From Tenuifilum sp. 4138str (GTDB lineage: Bacteria; Bacteroidota; Bacteroidia; Bacteroidales; Tenuifilaceae), in NCBI RefSeq assembly GCF_041102575.1, contig NZ_JBGCUE010000001.1, positions 186,001 to 250,000 of the forward strand: a stretch of 64,000 bases of DNA, in the 5' to 3' direction. The first letter of the stretch is position 1. Each line of letters begins with the position of its first letter. The position numbers and the translations under genes are program-made. The notes under the pieces were generated by a model. The model saw only the letters and a list, made by a program, of their open reading frames with translations, had not been told where the DNA came from and did no database searches. Shown in pieces: positions 43,579 to 52,100 of this stretch.

Positions 43579-45759
43579 ATGCGTATGAGAAGAGTAATTC
43601 TTTTGTTGCTTTCAGTTTTAGTTGCTGGGCTTCAGCTTTCAACGGCACAGGTTGCCAAGCAGCAAATTACCCTGGACGATCTTTTTAAAAAGGGTACATT
43701 CCGCTCAAAAAGTATTTGGGGGCTTACACCCATGAACGATGATGAGTACTACTCAGCGTTGAACGATAAACGACAAGTGGCAAAGTTTAAACTTGCCACG
43801 GGCGATCAGGTAGAAGTTTTATTCGACCCCTCTGCATTTGATGTGCCAGAGCTAAATGCAATGTCGGGTTATCAACTCTCAGCCGATGAAACCAAGATGT
43901 TGGTTGAAACCAATCCGCAATCCATCTACCGCCACTCCTACACCGCTGAAAATTTTATTTACAACATTAAAACCAAAGAGTTAAGGCGCTTATCGTCGAA
44001 CGGACCACAAATGAATGCAGCGTTCTCGCCCGATGGCAGCAAGGTGGCCTTTGTCCGTAGCAATAATATCTATATTGTTGACTTGAATAACTTTGAAGAG
44101 ATTCAAGTGACAACCGATGGCGAGTATAATAGTATTATTAACGGGGCAGCCGATTGGGTTTACGAGGAGGAGTTTGCCCTTACCACAGGTTTACAATGGT
44201 CGCCCGACTCCAAAAAACTTGCTTACTTCCGCTTTGATGAAAGCCGTGTTAAGATGTTTAACATGACCATGTACGAGCGTAATCTATACCCCGAGAACTA
44301 TACCTTTAAATATCCTAAGGCTGGTGAAGATAATTCCATTGTAACAATTCATGTGTACAATTTAGATAGCAAAGTAACAAACCAAATGGATGTTGGCCCA
44401 AATACCGACCAGTACATTGCGCGTATAAAGTGGATGCCTACCTCCGATAAACTTTGCATGATTAGGCTCAATAGACTTCAGAATCAAATTGACATACTAA
44501 TGGCCGATGCAGCAAGCGGCAATTCTGAAAGTGTGTTTACTGAAACAAATAAGTATTACATAGAGGAGGTTTCCGATGATTATCTAACCATTACCCCTGA
44601 TGGGAAACGCTTTATTTTAACATCGGAGCGCGATGGATATAAGCATATTTACCTTTACGAATGGCAAAGTATGGCAATTAAGCAGGTTACCAAAGGTTCA
44701 AACGAGGTAATTGCAGTTAACGGTTATAATCCAAAGGAAAAAACCATTTACTATCTTGGCTACGACCAAAGCCCGTTACGGAAGGCTATTTTTTCAGTTG
44801 ATTCTAAAGGACAGATTCGAAAACTTTCCCCGAACAGTGGAACGAATAGCGCAGTTTTTACAAAAAACTATAAGTATTACATGGTATACAACTCTTCAAT
44901 TACCTCGCCCCTGAGTGTTACCCTTTACAAAGCAAATGGGAAACAGGTAAGAGTGATGGAGGATAACCAAAAACTTAAGGAAAAGCTTGAGCAATACGAT
45001 ATTCCCCAGAAGGAGTTTTTCACCTTCAAAACCTCCGAGGGAGTTGAGCTCTATGGCTATATGGTTAAACCCCTTAATTTTGACAGCGCCAAACGCTATC
45101 CGGTTATGATGTACCAGTACAGTGGCCCAGGCTCACAGTCGGTTACTGATAATTTCCGTATTGGTTGGGATGAGTACTTGGCAACCCAAGGCTACATGGT
45201 TGTTTGTGTCGATGGCCGTGGAACAGGCGGACGAGGCGAACAATTCAAGAAGATGACCTACGGGCAACTGGGATATTACGAATCCATTGATCAGATTGAA
45301 ACCGCTAAATATCTTCAAACCCTTCCTTTTGTGGATGGCAGCAGAATAGGGATATGGGGTTGGAGCTACGGTGGCTACATGTCGAGCCTTTGCCTATTCA
45401 AAGGCGCCGATGTATTCCGCATGGCCATTGCCGTTGCACCCGTTGCTAACTGGCGCTACTACGACTCAATTTACACCGAGCGTTTCATGGGCCTACCCCA
45501 GGATAACCCTTTGGGCTACGATAATAACTCCCCAATTAACCATGTTGACAAGTTAAAGGGCAAATTCCTCCTAATCCACGGCACAGCCGATGATAACGTT
45601 CATTTCCAGAACTCAGTTGAAATGATAGAGAAGTTGGTTCAGGCCGGCAAGCAGTTCGACGTAATGGTATATCCTGACAAAAACCACGGCATACGTGGCG
45701 GAAATACTACTATGCACCTTTACACACTTATGACTAACTATATAAAGGAAAACCTTTAG
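43579..45759 (+). CDS. dipeptidyl peptidase IV-type S9 peptidase
   Basis: 726 residues with a signal peptide (ending LQLSTAQ). The N-terminal eight-bladed propeller contains the DPP IV Glu-Glu motif in DWVYEEEFALTTG, which binds the substrate N-terminus. The hydrolase domain has GRGTGGRGEQFK, the nucleophile motif GIWGWSYGGYMSS, Asp in IHGTADDNVHFQNS and His in YPDKNHGIRGG. This set is diagnostic of DPP IV rather than other S9 members. It releases Xaa-Pro dipeptides outside the cytoplasm. Start may be 43579 or the ATG two codons later. A terminator follows. Confidence 0.94.
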   Translation: MRMRRVILLLLSVLVAGLQLSTAQVAKQQITLDDLFKKGTFRSKSIWGLTPMNDDEYYSALNDKRQVAKFKLATGDQVEVLFDPSAFDVPELNAMSGYQLSADETKMLVETNPQSIYRHSYTAENFIYNIKTKELRRLSSNGPQMNAAFSPDGSKVAFVRSNNIYIVDLNNFEEIQVTTDGEYNSIINGAADWVYEEEFALTTGLQWSPDSKKLAYFRFDESRVKMFNMTMYERNLYPENYTFKYPKAGEDNSIVTIHVYNLDSKVTNQMDVGPNTDQYIARIKWMPTSDKLCMIRLNRLQNQIDILMADAASGNSESVFTETNKYYIEEVSDDYLTITPDGKRFILTSERDGYKHIYLYEWQSMAIKQVTKGSNEVIAVNGYNPKEKTIYYLGYDQSPLRKAIFSVDSKGQIRKLSPNSGTNSAVFTKNYKYYMVYNSSITSPLSVTLYKANGKQVRVMEDNQKLKEKLEQYDIPQKEFFTFKTSEGVELYGYMVKPLNFDSAKRYPVMMYQYSGPGSQSVTDNFRIGWDEYLATQGYMVVCVDGRGTGGRGEQFKKMTYGQLGYYESIDQIETAKYLQTLPFVDGSRIGIWGWSYGGYMSSLCLFKGADVFRMAIAVAPVANWRYYDSIYTERFMGLPQDNPLGYDNNSPINHVDKLKGKFLLIHGTADDNVHFQNSVEMIEKLVQAGKQFDVMVYPDKNHGIRGGNTTMHLYTLMTNYIKENL

Positions 45760-45779
45760 TTTGATAATTTTTTCATGAT

Positions 45780-45815
45780 AATAGCCAGAGGTGAAACTCT
45801 GGCTATTGCTTTTAA
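45780..45815 (+). terminator. terminator after dipeptidyl peptidase IV
   Basis: AATAGCCAGAG (45780-45790) pairs with CTCTGGCTATT (45797-45807), then a T-rich run. Confidence 0.8.
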
Positions 45816-45832
45816 TTTTTACATGAAATATG

Positions 45833-45863
45833 TTTGCATGCAAGTTATTTCTTTATATCTTTG
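45833..45863 (+). promoter_or_regulatory. promoter of the tRNA-Leu(CAG) transcript
   Basis: TTTG (45833-45836), 19 bases, TATCTTTG (45856-45863): a perfect Bacteroidota promoter. It lies upstream of the leader hairpin at 45910-45944, so that hairpin is part of the pre-tRNA transcript. Confidence 0.75.
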
Positions 45864-45892
45864 CATCCGCAATTTTGAAAATGTTGTTTAGG

Positions 45893-45944
45893 TAGTTTAT
45901 AACTGCCCAGATGGCGGAACCGAGTGAAACGAGCTCCCGCCATC
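45893..45944 (+). repeat. tRNA-Leu 5'-end copy forming a leader hairpin (A)
   Basis: Bases 45893-45919 repeat exactly the 27 bases 45998-46024 that include the first 15 bases of tRNA-Leu(CAG). GATGGCGG (45910-45917) then pairs with CCGCCATC (45937-45944) around a 19-base loop. Confidence 0.8.
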
Positions 45945-46009
45945 CAGAGGTAACCGGGTTAAATTACTATGATAGAAGTTCTTTCGGTGCTGAAGTATAG
46001 TTTATAACT

Positions 46010-46096
46010 GCCCAGATGGCGGAATTGGTAGACGCGCTAGTTTCAGGGACTAGTATCAGCAATGGTGTGCAGGTTCGAGTCCTGTTCTGGGCACCA
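46010..46096 (+). tRNA. tRNA-Leu (CAG)
   Basis: Class II tRNA with long variable arm, 84 bases plus an encoded CCA. Acceptor GCCCAGA pairs with TCTGGGC; anticodon CAG is at 46044-46046 on a CTAGT/ACTAG stem; the T arm contains GGTTCGAGTCC. Its transcript carries an unusual 5' leader hairpin derived from its own sequence. Confidence 0.95.
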
Positions 46097-46147
46097 GAAA
46101 TCACATAAAAATTTTTCTGTGAACTATGCAGGAATTAATTTTGTTAT

Positions 46148-46155
46148 TATTTTTG
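46148..46155 (+). promoter_or_regulatory. -7 element upstream of the tRNA-Leu(GAG) leader
   Basis: TATTTTTG fits TAnnTTTG. No -33 TTTG at the usual distance. Confidence 0.4.
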
Positions 46156-46187
46156 CAGCGATTTTAGTATTTGTATTATAGAGATTG

Positions 46188-46230
46188 CCTAGGTGGTGAA
46201 AACGAAATTTTAGGTTTAAGCCACCCAAGG
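46188..46230 (+). repeat. degenerate tRNA-Leu-like leader hairpin (C)
   Basis: CCTAGGTGG (46188-46196) can pair with CCACCCAAGG (46221-46230). It looks like an older, diverged member of the same hairpin family as A and B. Confidence 0.5.
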
Positions 46231-46413
46231 TAAAAAGAATAAGAAAGTTAGGCAAAAGAAAAGACCTAACTACCGAATAAAGATGCTAAACGCCCAGGTG
46301 GTGGAACCGAGTGGAACGAGCTCCCACCACCCTAGGTAAAAAAGAATAAGAAAGTTAGGTAAAAGAAAAGACCTAACTACCAAAAAAAAATGCTAAACGC
46401 CCAGGTGGTGGAA
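46228..46413 (+). repeat. tandem duplication of about 80 bases upstream of tRNA-Leu(GAG)
   Basis: Bases 46228-46306 and 46333-46413 are near-identical. Each has an A/G-rich tract, a GTTAGG...CCTAAC hairpin and then the 5' end of the tRNA (24-base exact repeat 46283-46306 and 46390-46413). Between them lies hairpin B. Confidence 0.8.
46297..46331 (+). repeat. tRNA-Leu 5'-end copy forming a leader hairpin (B)
   Basis: GGTGGTGG (46297-46304) pairs with CCACCACC (46324-46331). The 19-base loop differs from that of hairpin A by a single base, while both arms differ at matching positions. Confidence 0.8.
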
Positions 46414-46482
46414 TTGGTAGACACACCAGCTTGAGGGGCTGGCGCCGTCAAAAGCGTGCAAGTTCGAGTCTTGTCCTGGGCA
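46399..46482 (+). tRNA. tRNA-Leu (GAG)
   Basis: Class II tRNA of 84 bases. Acceptor GCCCAGG pairs with CCTGGGC; anticodon GAG is at 46433-46435 on a CCAGC/GCTGG stem; the T arm holds AGTTCGAGTCT. CCA is not encoded. It is preceded by hairpins C and B and an 80-base duplication. Confidence 0.95.
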
Positions 46483-46489
46483 CTCTCAC

Positions 46490-46522
46490 AAAACCTTGTG
46501 TTCTTCACAAGGTTTTCTTATT
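46490..46522 (+). terminator. terminator of tRNA-Leu(GAG)
   Basis: AAAACCTTGTG (46490-46500) pairs with CACAAGGTTTT (46506-46516), followed by a T-rich tract. Confidence 0.75.
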
Positions 46523-46548
46523 TTTGGTGTTCACCAAATCGTAAAGCT

Positions 46549-47280
46549 ATGAGAGCCAATTTACTTTTTGCCGCTTTTAGCATGGTGTCAACCATATTGT
46601 TTGCCCAAAAAACCGACTATTTTACCACTTCAAATGGCAACACCTTGCGAATAGCTCATATAGGCCATGGAACGTTAATGTGTAATTTCCGTGGTAAGGT
46701 AATTCATATTGACCCATGGTCGAGATTGGCAAACTACGACTCGCTTCCAAAGGCCGACTATATCTTTCTTACCCATCATCATGGCGACCATCTGGATTCA
46801 GTGGCTTTATCGAAAGTGTTTACCTCCAATACACAGCTTTACTGGACTAAGATCTGTGCAGAGCAAAGCAAGCTTAAGCTGGAAGGGAGGCTGGTAGCCA
46901 ACGGCGACACCATTGGCACTCCTGATTTCCGTTTTATTGCAGTTCCCGCTTACAATATAGTGAATAAACGTCCGAATGGTAATCCATTTCACCCTAAAGG
47001 TGAGGGCAATGGATATATATTTGAGTTTGACAACCTACGTGTTTATGTGGCAGGCGATACCGAAAATATTCCTGAAATGGAAAACTTTGGGAAAATCGAT
47101 ATTGCATTTTTACCTGCAAACCTGCCCTATACCATGAGTCCTGAGATGTTAAAAGCGGCTGTTATGATGCTTAAGCCCAAAATTCTTTACCCTTACCACA
47201 CTGGCAATACCGATTTGAAAGCGCTTAACGATATTCTTGTTGATATGGATGTTGAAGTTAGATTTAGGGACTTGAAATAA
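46549..47280 (+). CDS. MBL-fold metallo-hydrolase, exported
   Basis: 243 residues with a signal peptide (MRANLLFAAFSMVSTILFAQ). The metal site is HHHGDHLD in FLTHHHGDHLDSV; further ligands are the Asp in VYVAGDTENIPEM and a C-terminal His in LYPYHTGNTD. This matches the UlaG-like/YtnP-like beta-lactamase-fold group (IHIDPWSRLANYDSLPKADY is typical of UlaG-like hydrolases). Substrate is unknown. The ATG at 46549 is chosen because it opens the signal peptide; a longer frame would read back through the tRNA-Leu terminator. Confidence 0.85.
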   Translation: MRANLLFAAFSMVSTILFAQKTDYFTTSNGNTLRIAHIGHGTLMCNFRGKVIHIDPWSRLANYDSLPKADYIFLTHHHGDHLDSVALSKVFTSNTQLYWTKICAEQSKLKLEGRLVANGDTIGTPDFRFIAVPAYNIVNKRPNGNPFHPKGEGNGYIFEFDNLRVYVAGDTENIPEMENFGKIDIAFLPANLPYTMSPEMLKAAVMMLKPKILYPYHTGNTDLKALNDILVDMDVEVRFRDLK

Positions 47281-47281
47281 G

Positions 47282-47470
47282 CCCAAGTGCCATGAATTTT
47301 GTGGAATGAGTCGGGATGTGTCGGAATGAATCGGAATAGACGGAATATGATGGAGTTAGAGGAAGTTGAAGTCCGTGAACCGTTAATCGTTAACCGTGAA
47401 ACGCGAGACTTGAGTGGGAATGAGTCGGAATAGTGGGAATATGAGGAAGTTAGAGGAAAATAGAGGGAAA
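47282..47470 (+). repeat. degenerate short-word repeat tract (family R3)
   Basis: Non-coding, made of variants of words such as GGAATGAGTCGGAATA, GAGGAAGTTAGAGGAA and CCGTTAATCGTTAACCGTGAAAC. The reverse complement of the same string of words occurs at 59612-59780. Confidence 0.7.
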
Positions 47471-47588
47471 TAGAACAGTTAAATTTAAAACCATAGATTA
47501 TCGAATTTAAACGGGCTATAAAATAGAGACGCAGTAATATTTTTAGAGGAAAATCGTCAAATGAAAAATTCAATTGACTAATCTGGGA

Positions 47589-47802
47589 TCAATGTTGATT
47601 AGTTAAGGTTATTTGTCATGCTGCGCGTAAGCTAAACATCACGCTGTCATGCTGAGTCCCGATTTATAGGGTAGACTTCGCCGAAGCATATCATTGCTCT
47701 TTTCTCTTCAATCCTTTGAAAAGATCCCTCGACTTTGCTTGGGATGACAAAACCCCTATCTTCTTTCTGCTCCCTTGTCATGCTGAGCTAGCCGAAGCAT
47801 CT
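47589..47802 (+). repeat. interspersed repeat R1, copy 1
   Basis: About 214 bases, roughly 85-90 percent identical by eye to 60541-60754. It is itself made of smaller modules (TGTCATGCTGAG...GAAGCATCTC) in both orientations. No plausible gene. Confidence 0.8.
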
Positions 47803-48204
47803 CTTTGAACCTGCAACTCTCTATTAATGCTATTCCTCAACCAACAAGGAGCGGAAGAAGCAAGCAGAGGCATAAAAGCCAGACCCGGCAATGGGTCGGG
47901 GGTGGAACGTGGTGGTGGGCCTAGTAAGTGATACCAAATGAGTCACGCCGCAGGCGTGGCGAATAGTATCGCGTGGCAGTTCCGCCCGCGGGGTACCCAT
48001 CGGGTCGGGCTTTTTAGCCTTGATTTTCTTTGGTTCTTTCTTGTATCAAGACAAGAAAGAACGTGTAAATAATTCTTTGTAATGATTTTTCTTTTGCGAT
48101 GCAAAGTTTCACCTTTGCTTTTTGGTAAAGGCATTTCGTGCATCGCTATACATGTGGGAGTAGCCATGGGGTTACAAATGTTTCGCCCCTACAGGGCTGG
48201 AAGC
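47776..48204 (+). repeat. interspersed long repeat R2, copy 1
   Basis: About 430 bases repeated at 48270-48697 and 60971-61395. It contains conserved hairpins: ACGCC-GCA-GGCGT, GTTCTTTCTTGT (48033-48044) with ACAAGAAAGAAC (48051-48062), and a closing stem GCGATGCA (48096-48103) with TGCATCGC (48139-48146). Open frames across it have no start-site or family support. Confidence 0.85.
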
Positions 48205-48269
48205 ATTATGGTTATAAAAGATTCCTCGACCAGCTCGGAATGACAACACCATTGGCTCCCTCACTCCCT

Positions 48270-48697
48270 TTGTCATGCTGAGCCAAGCCGAAGCATCTCT
48301 TTGAACCTGCAACTCTCTATTAATGCTATTCCTCAACCAACAAGGAGCGGAAGAAGCAAGCAGCGGCATAAAAGCCTGACCCGGCAATGGGTCGGGGGTG
48401 GAACGTGGTGGTGGGCCTAGTAAGCGATACCAAATGAGTCACGCCGCAGGCGTGGCGAATAGTATCGCGTGGCAGTTCCACCCGCGGGGTACCCATCGGT
48501 TCGGGCTTTTCAGCCTTGATTTTCTATGGTTCTTTCTTGAATCAAGACAAGAAAGAACGTGTAAACCGCTCTTTGCCACGCTTTTCCGTTGCGATGCAAC
48601 GTTTCACACTTGCTCTTTGGCATATGTATGGCGTGCATCGCTATACATGTAGGAGTAATCATGGTGTTACAAATATTACGCCCTTACAGGGCTTGAG
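48270..48697 (+). repeat. interspersed long repeat R2, copy 2
   Basis: Near-identical to copy 1 in its first 280 bases, diverging in the last 150. The GTTCTTTCTTG/CAAGAAAGAAC hairpin (48529-48558) and the GCGATGCA/TGCATCGC stem are kept. Confidence 0.85.
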
Positions 48698-48731
48698 ACG
48701 TTGTTCGTTGTTTGTTGTTCGTGAAACTATT

Positions 48732-48830
48732 GTCATGTTGAGCGCATGCGAAATATCTCAAGGGAGCGATTAGTGATCCTTCGCTGCGCTCTTGATGACA
48801 GGCATGTATATTAACTTAACGACATTGAAT
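48732..48830 (+). repeat. short module repeat shared with 61435-61540
   Basis: ATTGTCATGTTGAGC..., ...GATCCTTCG..., ...GATGACAGGCATGTATAT and ...AACGACATTG occur in the same order in both clusters. Confidence 0.7.
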
Positions 48831-48837
48831 CTTGGAT

Positions 48838-48960
48838 AAAAAAAAGTTGTCCGGGTTATACTGTCTTTTAGATCTGGGACTAATGGTGGATTCGATGCAT
48901 GGCCGACAGTAAATGCGGTGATCCGGACAACCTGGCTGCTGGTGGCAACAGCAATTATGT
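48838..48960. other. structured non-coding element of unknown function
   Basis: GTTGTCCGG (48846-48854) is complementary to CCGGACAAC (48923-48931). Nested inside, ACTGTC (48860-48865) pairs with GACAGT (48905-48910), and a GCTG/CAGC hairpin follows at about 48935-48952. On the minus strand the outer stem is followed by an eight-base T run, like a terminator. From 48961 to 49098 I see nothing. Confidence 0.4.
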
Positions 48961-49103
48961 ATTTATGGTGTTTGGGACGTCATAAGTAATAACAAAACCG
49001 TGCCAGAATTATTGAATAGATTTTGATAGTTAATAAAAAATCACAACTATAAGAGAATCAGGTTTATATAATTTGAGTTTGAAACGAATTCCAATAAAAA
49101 AAG

Positions 49104-49135
49104 CAAAAAGGTGTAGAAAAATTTCTACACCTTGT
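49104..49135 (-). terminator. terminator of the GH3/beta-lactamase gene
   Basis: AAGGTGTAGAAA pairs with TTTCTACACCTT; on the minus strand a T-rich tract follows. Confidence 0.8.
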
Positions 49136-49163
49136 GGAATGCGGTTGTTGTGCCTCTTCTCCT

Positions 49164-52100
49164 TTATTGCCCACTAGGTTTGCTTACGCTTTGAATGGCA
49201 CGGTAAAATATATCGTGAATTCGTGTGCGGTAATTCATTGCTGAAAGTTTAGTGTTTTCAGCATCGGGGTGAACACGGTTTGATAGGAAAATGAATACCA
49301 ATCCGTTTTGTGGGTCGGCCCATACCATTGTTCCTGTAAAACCTGTGTGGCCAAAGCTTTCGGGCGAAGCCATTGTTCCTGCAGGCGATGAACCGTTGGC
49401 ATTGGGCTTATCGAAGCCGTAAGCCCTTCGGTTGCCATTTGTTGTAGCTGGGTTGGCAAAACTTTTTACTGTTGAGGGAGCAAAAAAGCGTTTGCCACCG
49501 TATTCTCCATCGTTCAGGTACAGCTGCATAAGCTTAGCCAAATCGTTGGCGTTGGCAAAAAGGCCTGCATGGCCAGCAACTCCGCCAAGCATGCCAGCAG
49601 CCGGATCGTGTACATGCCCCCATATCAGCTGCTTACGGAAAACGGGGTCGTGTTCTGTTGGGGCTATTCTTTCGGTGTCGAAACGTAGTAGCGGATTAAA
49701 ACAGGTGTAGTTCATCCCTAACTTGCTATATAGCGGTTCAACCACCTTGTCTAATCTTTTCTGTTCAACTGTTTCAATTACCTTTTGCAGGTATAGGAAA
49801 CCCAAATCGCTATATCGGTATTTACCCGCATCGGAAATTGGCGACTGGTTAATCCACCGGTAAATGGAATCGTTGATACTTGCCAAAGAGTATATGCGGT
49901 ATGCAACATTATTTGGGAAGTTGCTGCTTGAATCGGTTCGGTAGAACTTAGGGCTTGGGTAGGCAAACCGGCTGGCGTATCGTTTCCCGTTAAATTTATA
50001 GGGATGAGTTTGGCTGAATGTTTCAGTCCACAAGGGTATGCTAGGTTCCAACGATGTTAATGTGTTCATATAAAATGGAATCCAGGCCTGCAAACCCGAC
50101 TGATGCCTCAAAATATCACCTAAAAGTAGTTTCGACTTATCAGGGAAGTTTTTTAAATCGATAAACTGGCCAAGTTTTGAATCGAACGACAGCACACCTC
50201 GGTTATACAGGCTCATAATAGATGGCAACGTTGCGGCAACTTTGGTAACTGATGCAATATCGTAAAGCATTCTGATATCGTTGCCATACTCCGAAACGTA
50301 GGTGGGTTTCCCAAAGGCTTTGTTATAGAATACAACCCCATCCTTTGCCGCAAGGATTTGCATGCCTGGAGCAGCCCCTGTTCTTATTATTTCCATTGCA
50401 AGGGAGTCAACCTCCGAGAGCTGTTCCGACCCTATTCCAAGTTCTTCGGGGATGCTGTATCCAAGTCTAATTCTTTGGTTTGATGCGTAACCGGTATTAA
50501 TGCTAAAAAGGCCGCTTGCCGTTACGCTTAACCTGCCTGAGAACGGAATACCACCAAAAATGGTTTGGGCTGTAAGGTTTTGGCTGTCGGCTGAGTTATC
50601 GTACGATACGATTATGGCAGCAAATGCTAAAGGATTAGCAAATCTGCTAATGGAGTAGGGGTTGCCAAACAGATTAAGAATCACCCTTTTACGGAACGAT
50701 AGGTCGAACAGGAAATTTGATGATTGTTGGCTTACCCCAAAACCCTTTGCAGCCTTGCTTTCAATAGTGTGGTAACCAACAATAATTAGGTTGTATGGCT
50801 CTAGATTGGTAAGTAGGGTATCGTACTCTGCCTGTTCGGCTTCGGGGTTGATGGAGAAAGTATGCACGGCAGTGTAAAGCTCAAGCTGCTCCCGGAATGC
50901 ATCACCTTTACTTTCGCCAATTTCAATATAAGCAATCCTAAGAGTATCGAGCCCTCTAAGGGGAAGGATATTATTTGCATTGTGTATTACAGTAATTGCG
51001 TTTCGTATAATTTTCCTGCGGAGTACCTGTGAGTAAGGACTGTTTAAATCGTTATAAAGCCTATCAATATTAATTGGGCGGTATTTATTTAAACCAACCA
51101 GATACTTGGCCATAAGAACTTTTTTGCATTTAATGTTAATGATTTCTTCGGGGATTTGCCCGCTTTTAATAAGCTGTTCAACTTTTTTAATAGTATTTTC
51201 AATCTTACTTGGAAAGAGCAGAATGTCGTTGCCGGCCATAAGGGAACGTATGTTGGCATCAACCGGGTTGTAGAAATCAGCAACACCTTTCATATTCATG
51301 GCATCGGTAAATGCAAGGCCGTTAAATCCAAGTTCGCCAAAAAGTTTTTGGCCAACAATGCGGGGCGATAGGCTGGCGGGCAGGAGGGTATCGGGTTCAA
51401 GGGAGGGAATTTTAAGGTGTGCAACCATAACGCTAGCTACGCCGGCAGCAAAAAGCTTTTTGAAAGGGTAGAGTTCTATGGAATCGATTCGGTTTGCGCT
51501 ATGTGGCACCAGGGGTAGGGTTAGGTGTGAATCGTCGTAGGTGTCGCCATGGCCGGGAAAATGCTTGGCGCAAGCCAGAATACCATTTTCCTGTAGTCCT
51601 TTGGTGTAAGCCATGCCATGCCTGGTTACCATTTCCATGTCCTGACCAAAAGCTCTGGAGCCAATAACGGGGTTGAGCGGGTTAGTGTTTATATCGATAA
51701 CCGGTGCAAAGTTGATATGGATACCCATTCGTTTGAGCTGATGGGCAATATCGGCTGCCATTTGGTAGGTTAGCAAGGTATCGTTGGTGGCACCAAGCGC
51801 CATTTGCCTGGGATACGAGATGGTGCTATCCAACCGCATTCCTAATCCCCATTCGGCATCGATGCCAATAAGAAGGGGAACCTTTGCAAGCGATTGGTAG
51901 TAATTAGTTTGCCGTGCTTGACGGACAGGTCCACCCTGAAAGAATATCAACCCACCAATTCCTTGTTTTGATACAAGTTGCGAAATCTCCATTACATGGG
52001 AATCGTCCTTGTTGGAGTATGCAGCCACCATAAAAAGCTGTGCAATACGTTCCCTTATGCTTAGGCTGTTGAAAACGGAATCGACCCAGCGCATTTGGCT

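Noticed and set aside
46456-46548. Longer N-terminus of the MBL-fold hydrolase
   Set aside because: It would begin within tRNA-Leu(GAG) and read through the terminator; the ATG at 46549 opens a clean signal peptide.
47943-48167. Open frame on the minus strand across repeat R2 (with DTRKNQRKSRLKSPTRWVPRG), also seen at 61009-61275
   Set aside because: The frame follows the hairpin-rich repeat, has no family match or signal, its ends differ between copies, and it is a typical spurious translation of a non-coding repeat.
48398-48773. Plus-strand open frames in R2 copy 2
   Set aside because: They run through conserved hairpins and carry frame changes between copies; no start-site support.
48838-48960. 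6S RNA, SRP RNA or RNase P RNA
   Set aside because: None of the conserved cores (for example the SRP GGAAG/AGCAG loop or RNase P AGTCCGG context) can be placed with the right pairing.
48840-48992. Open frame with ...WLLVATAIMYLWCLG ending TAA
   Set aside because: No usable start codon, only about 49 codons, and it coincides with the inverted repeats; chance is more likely.
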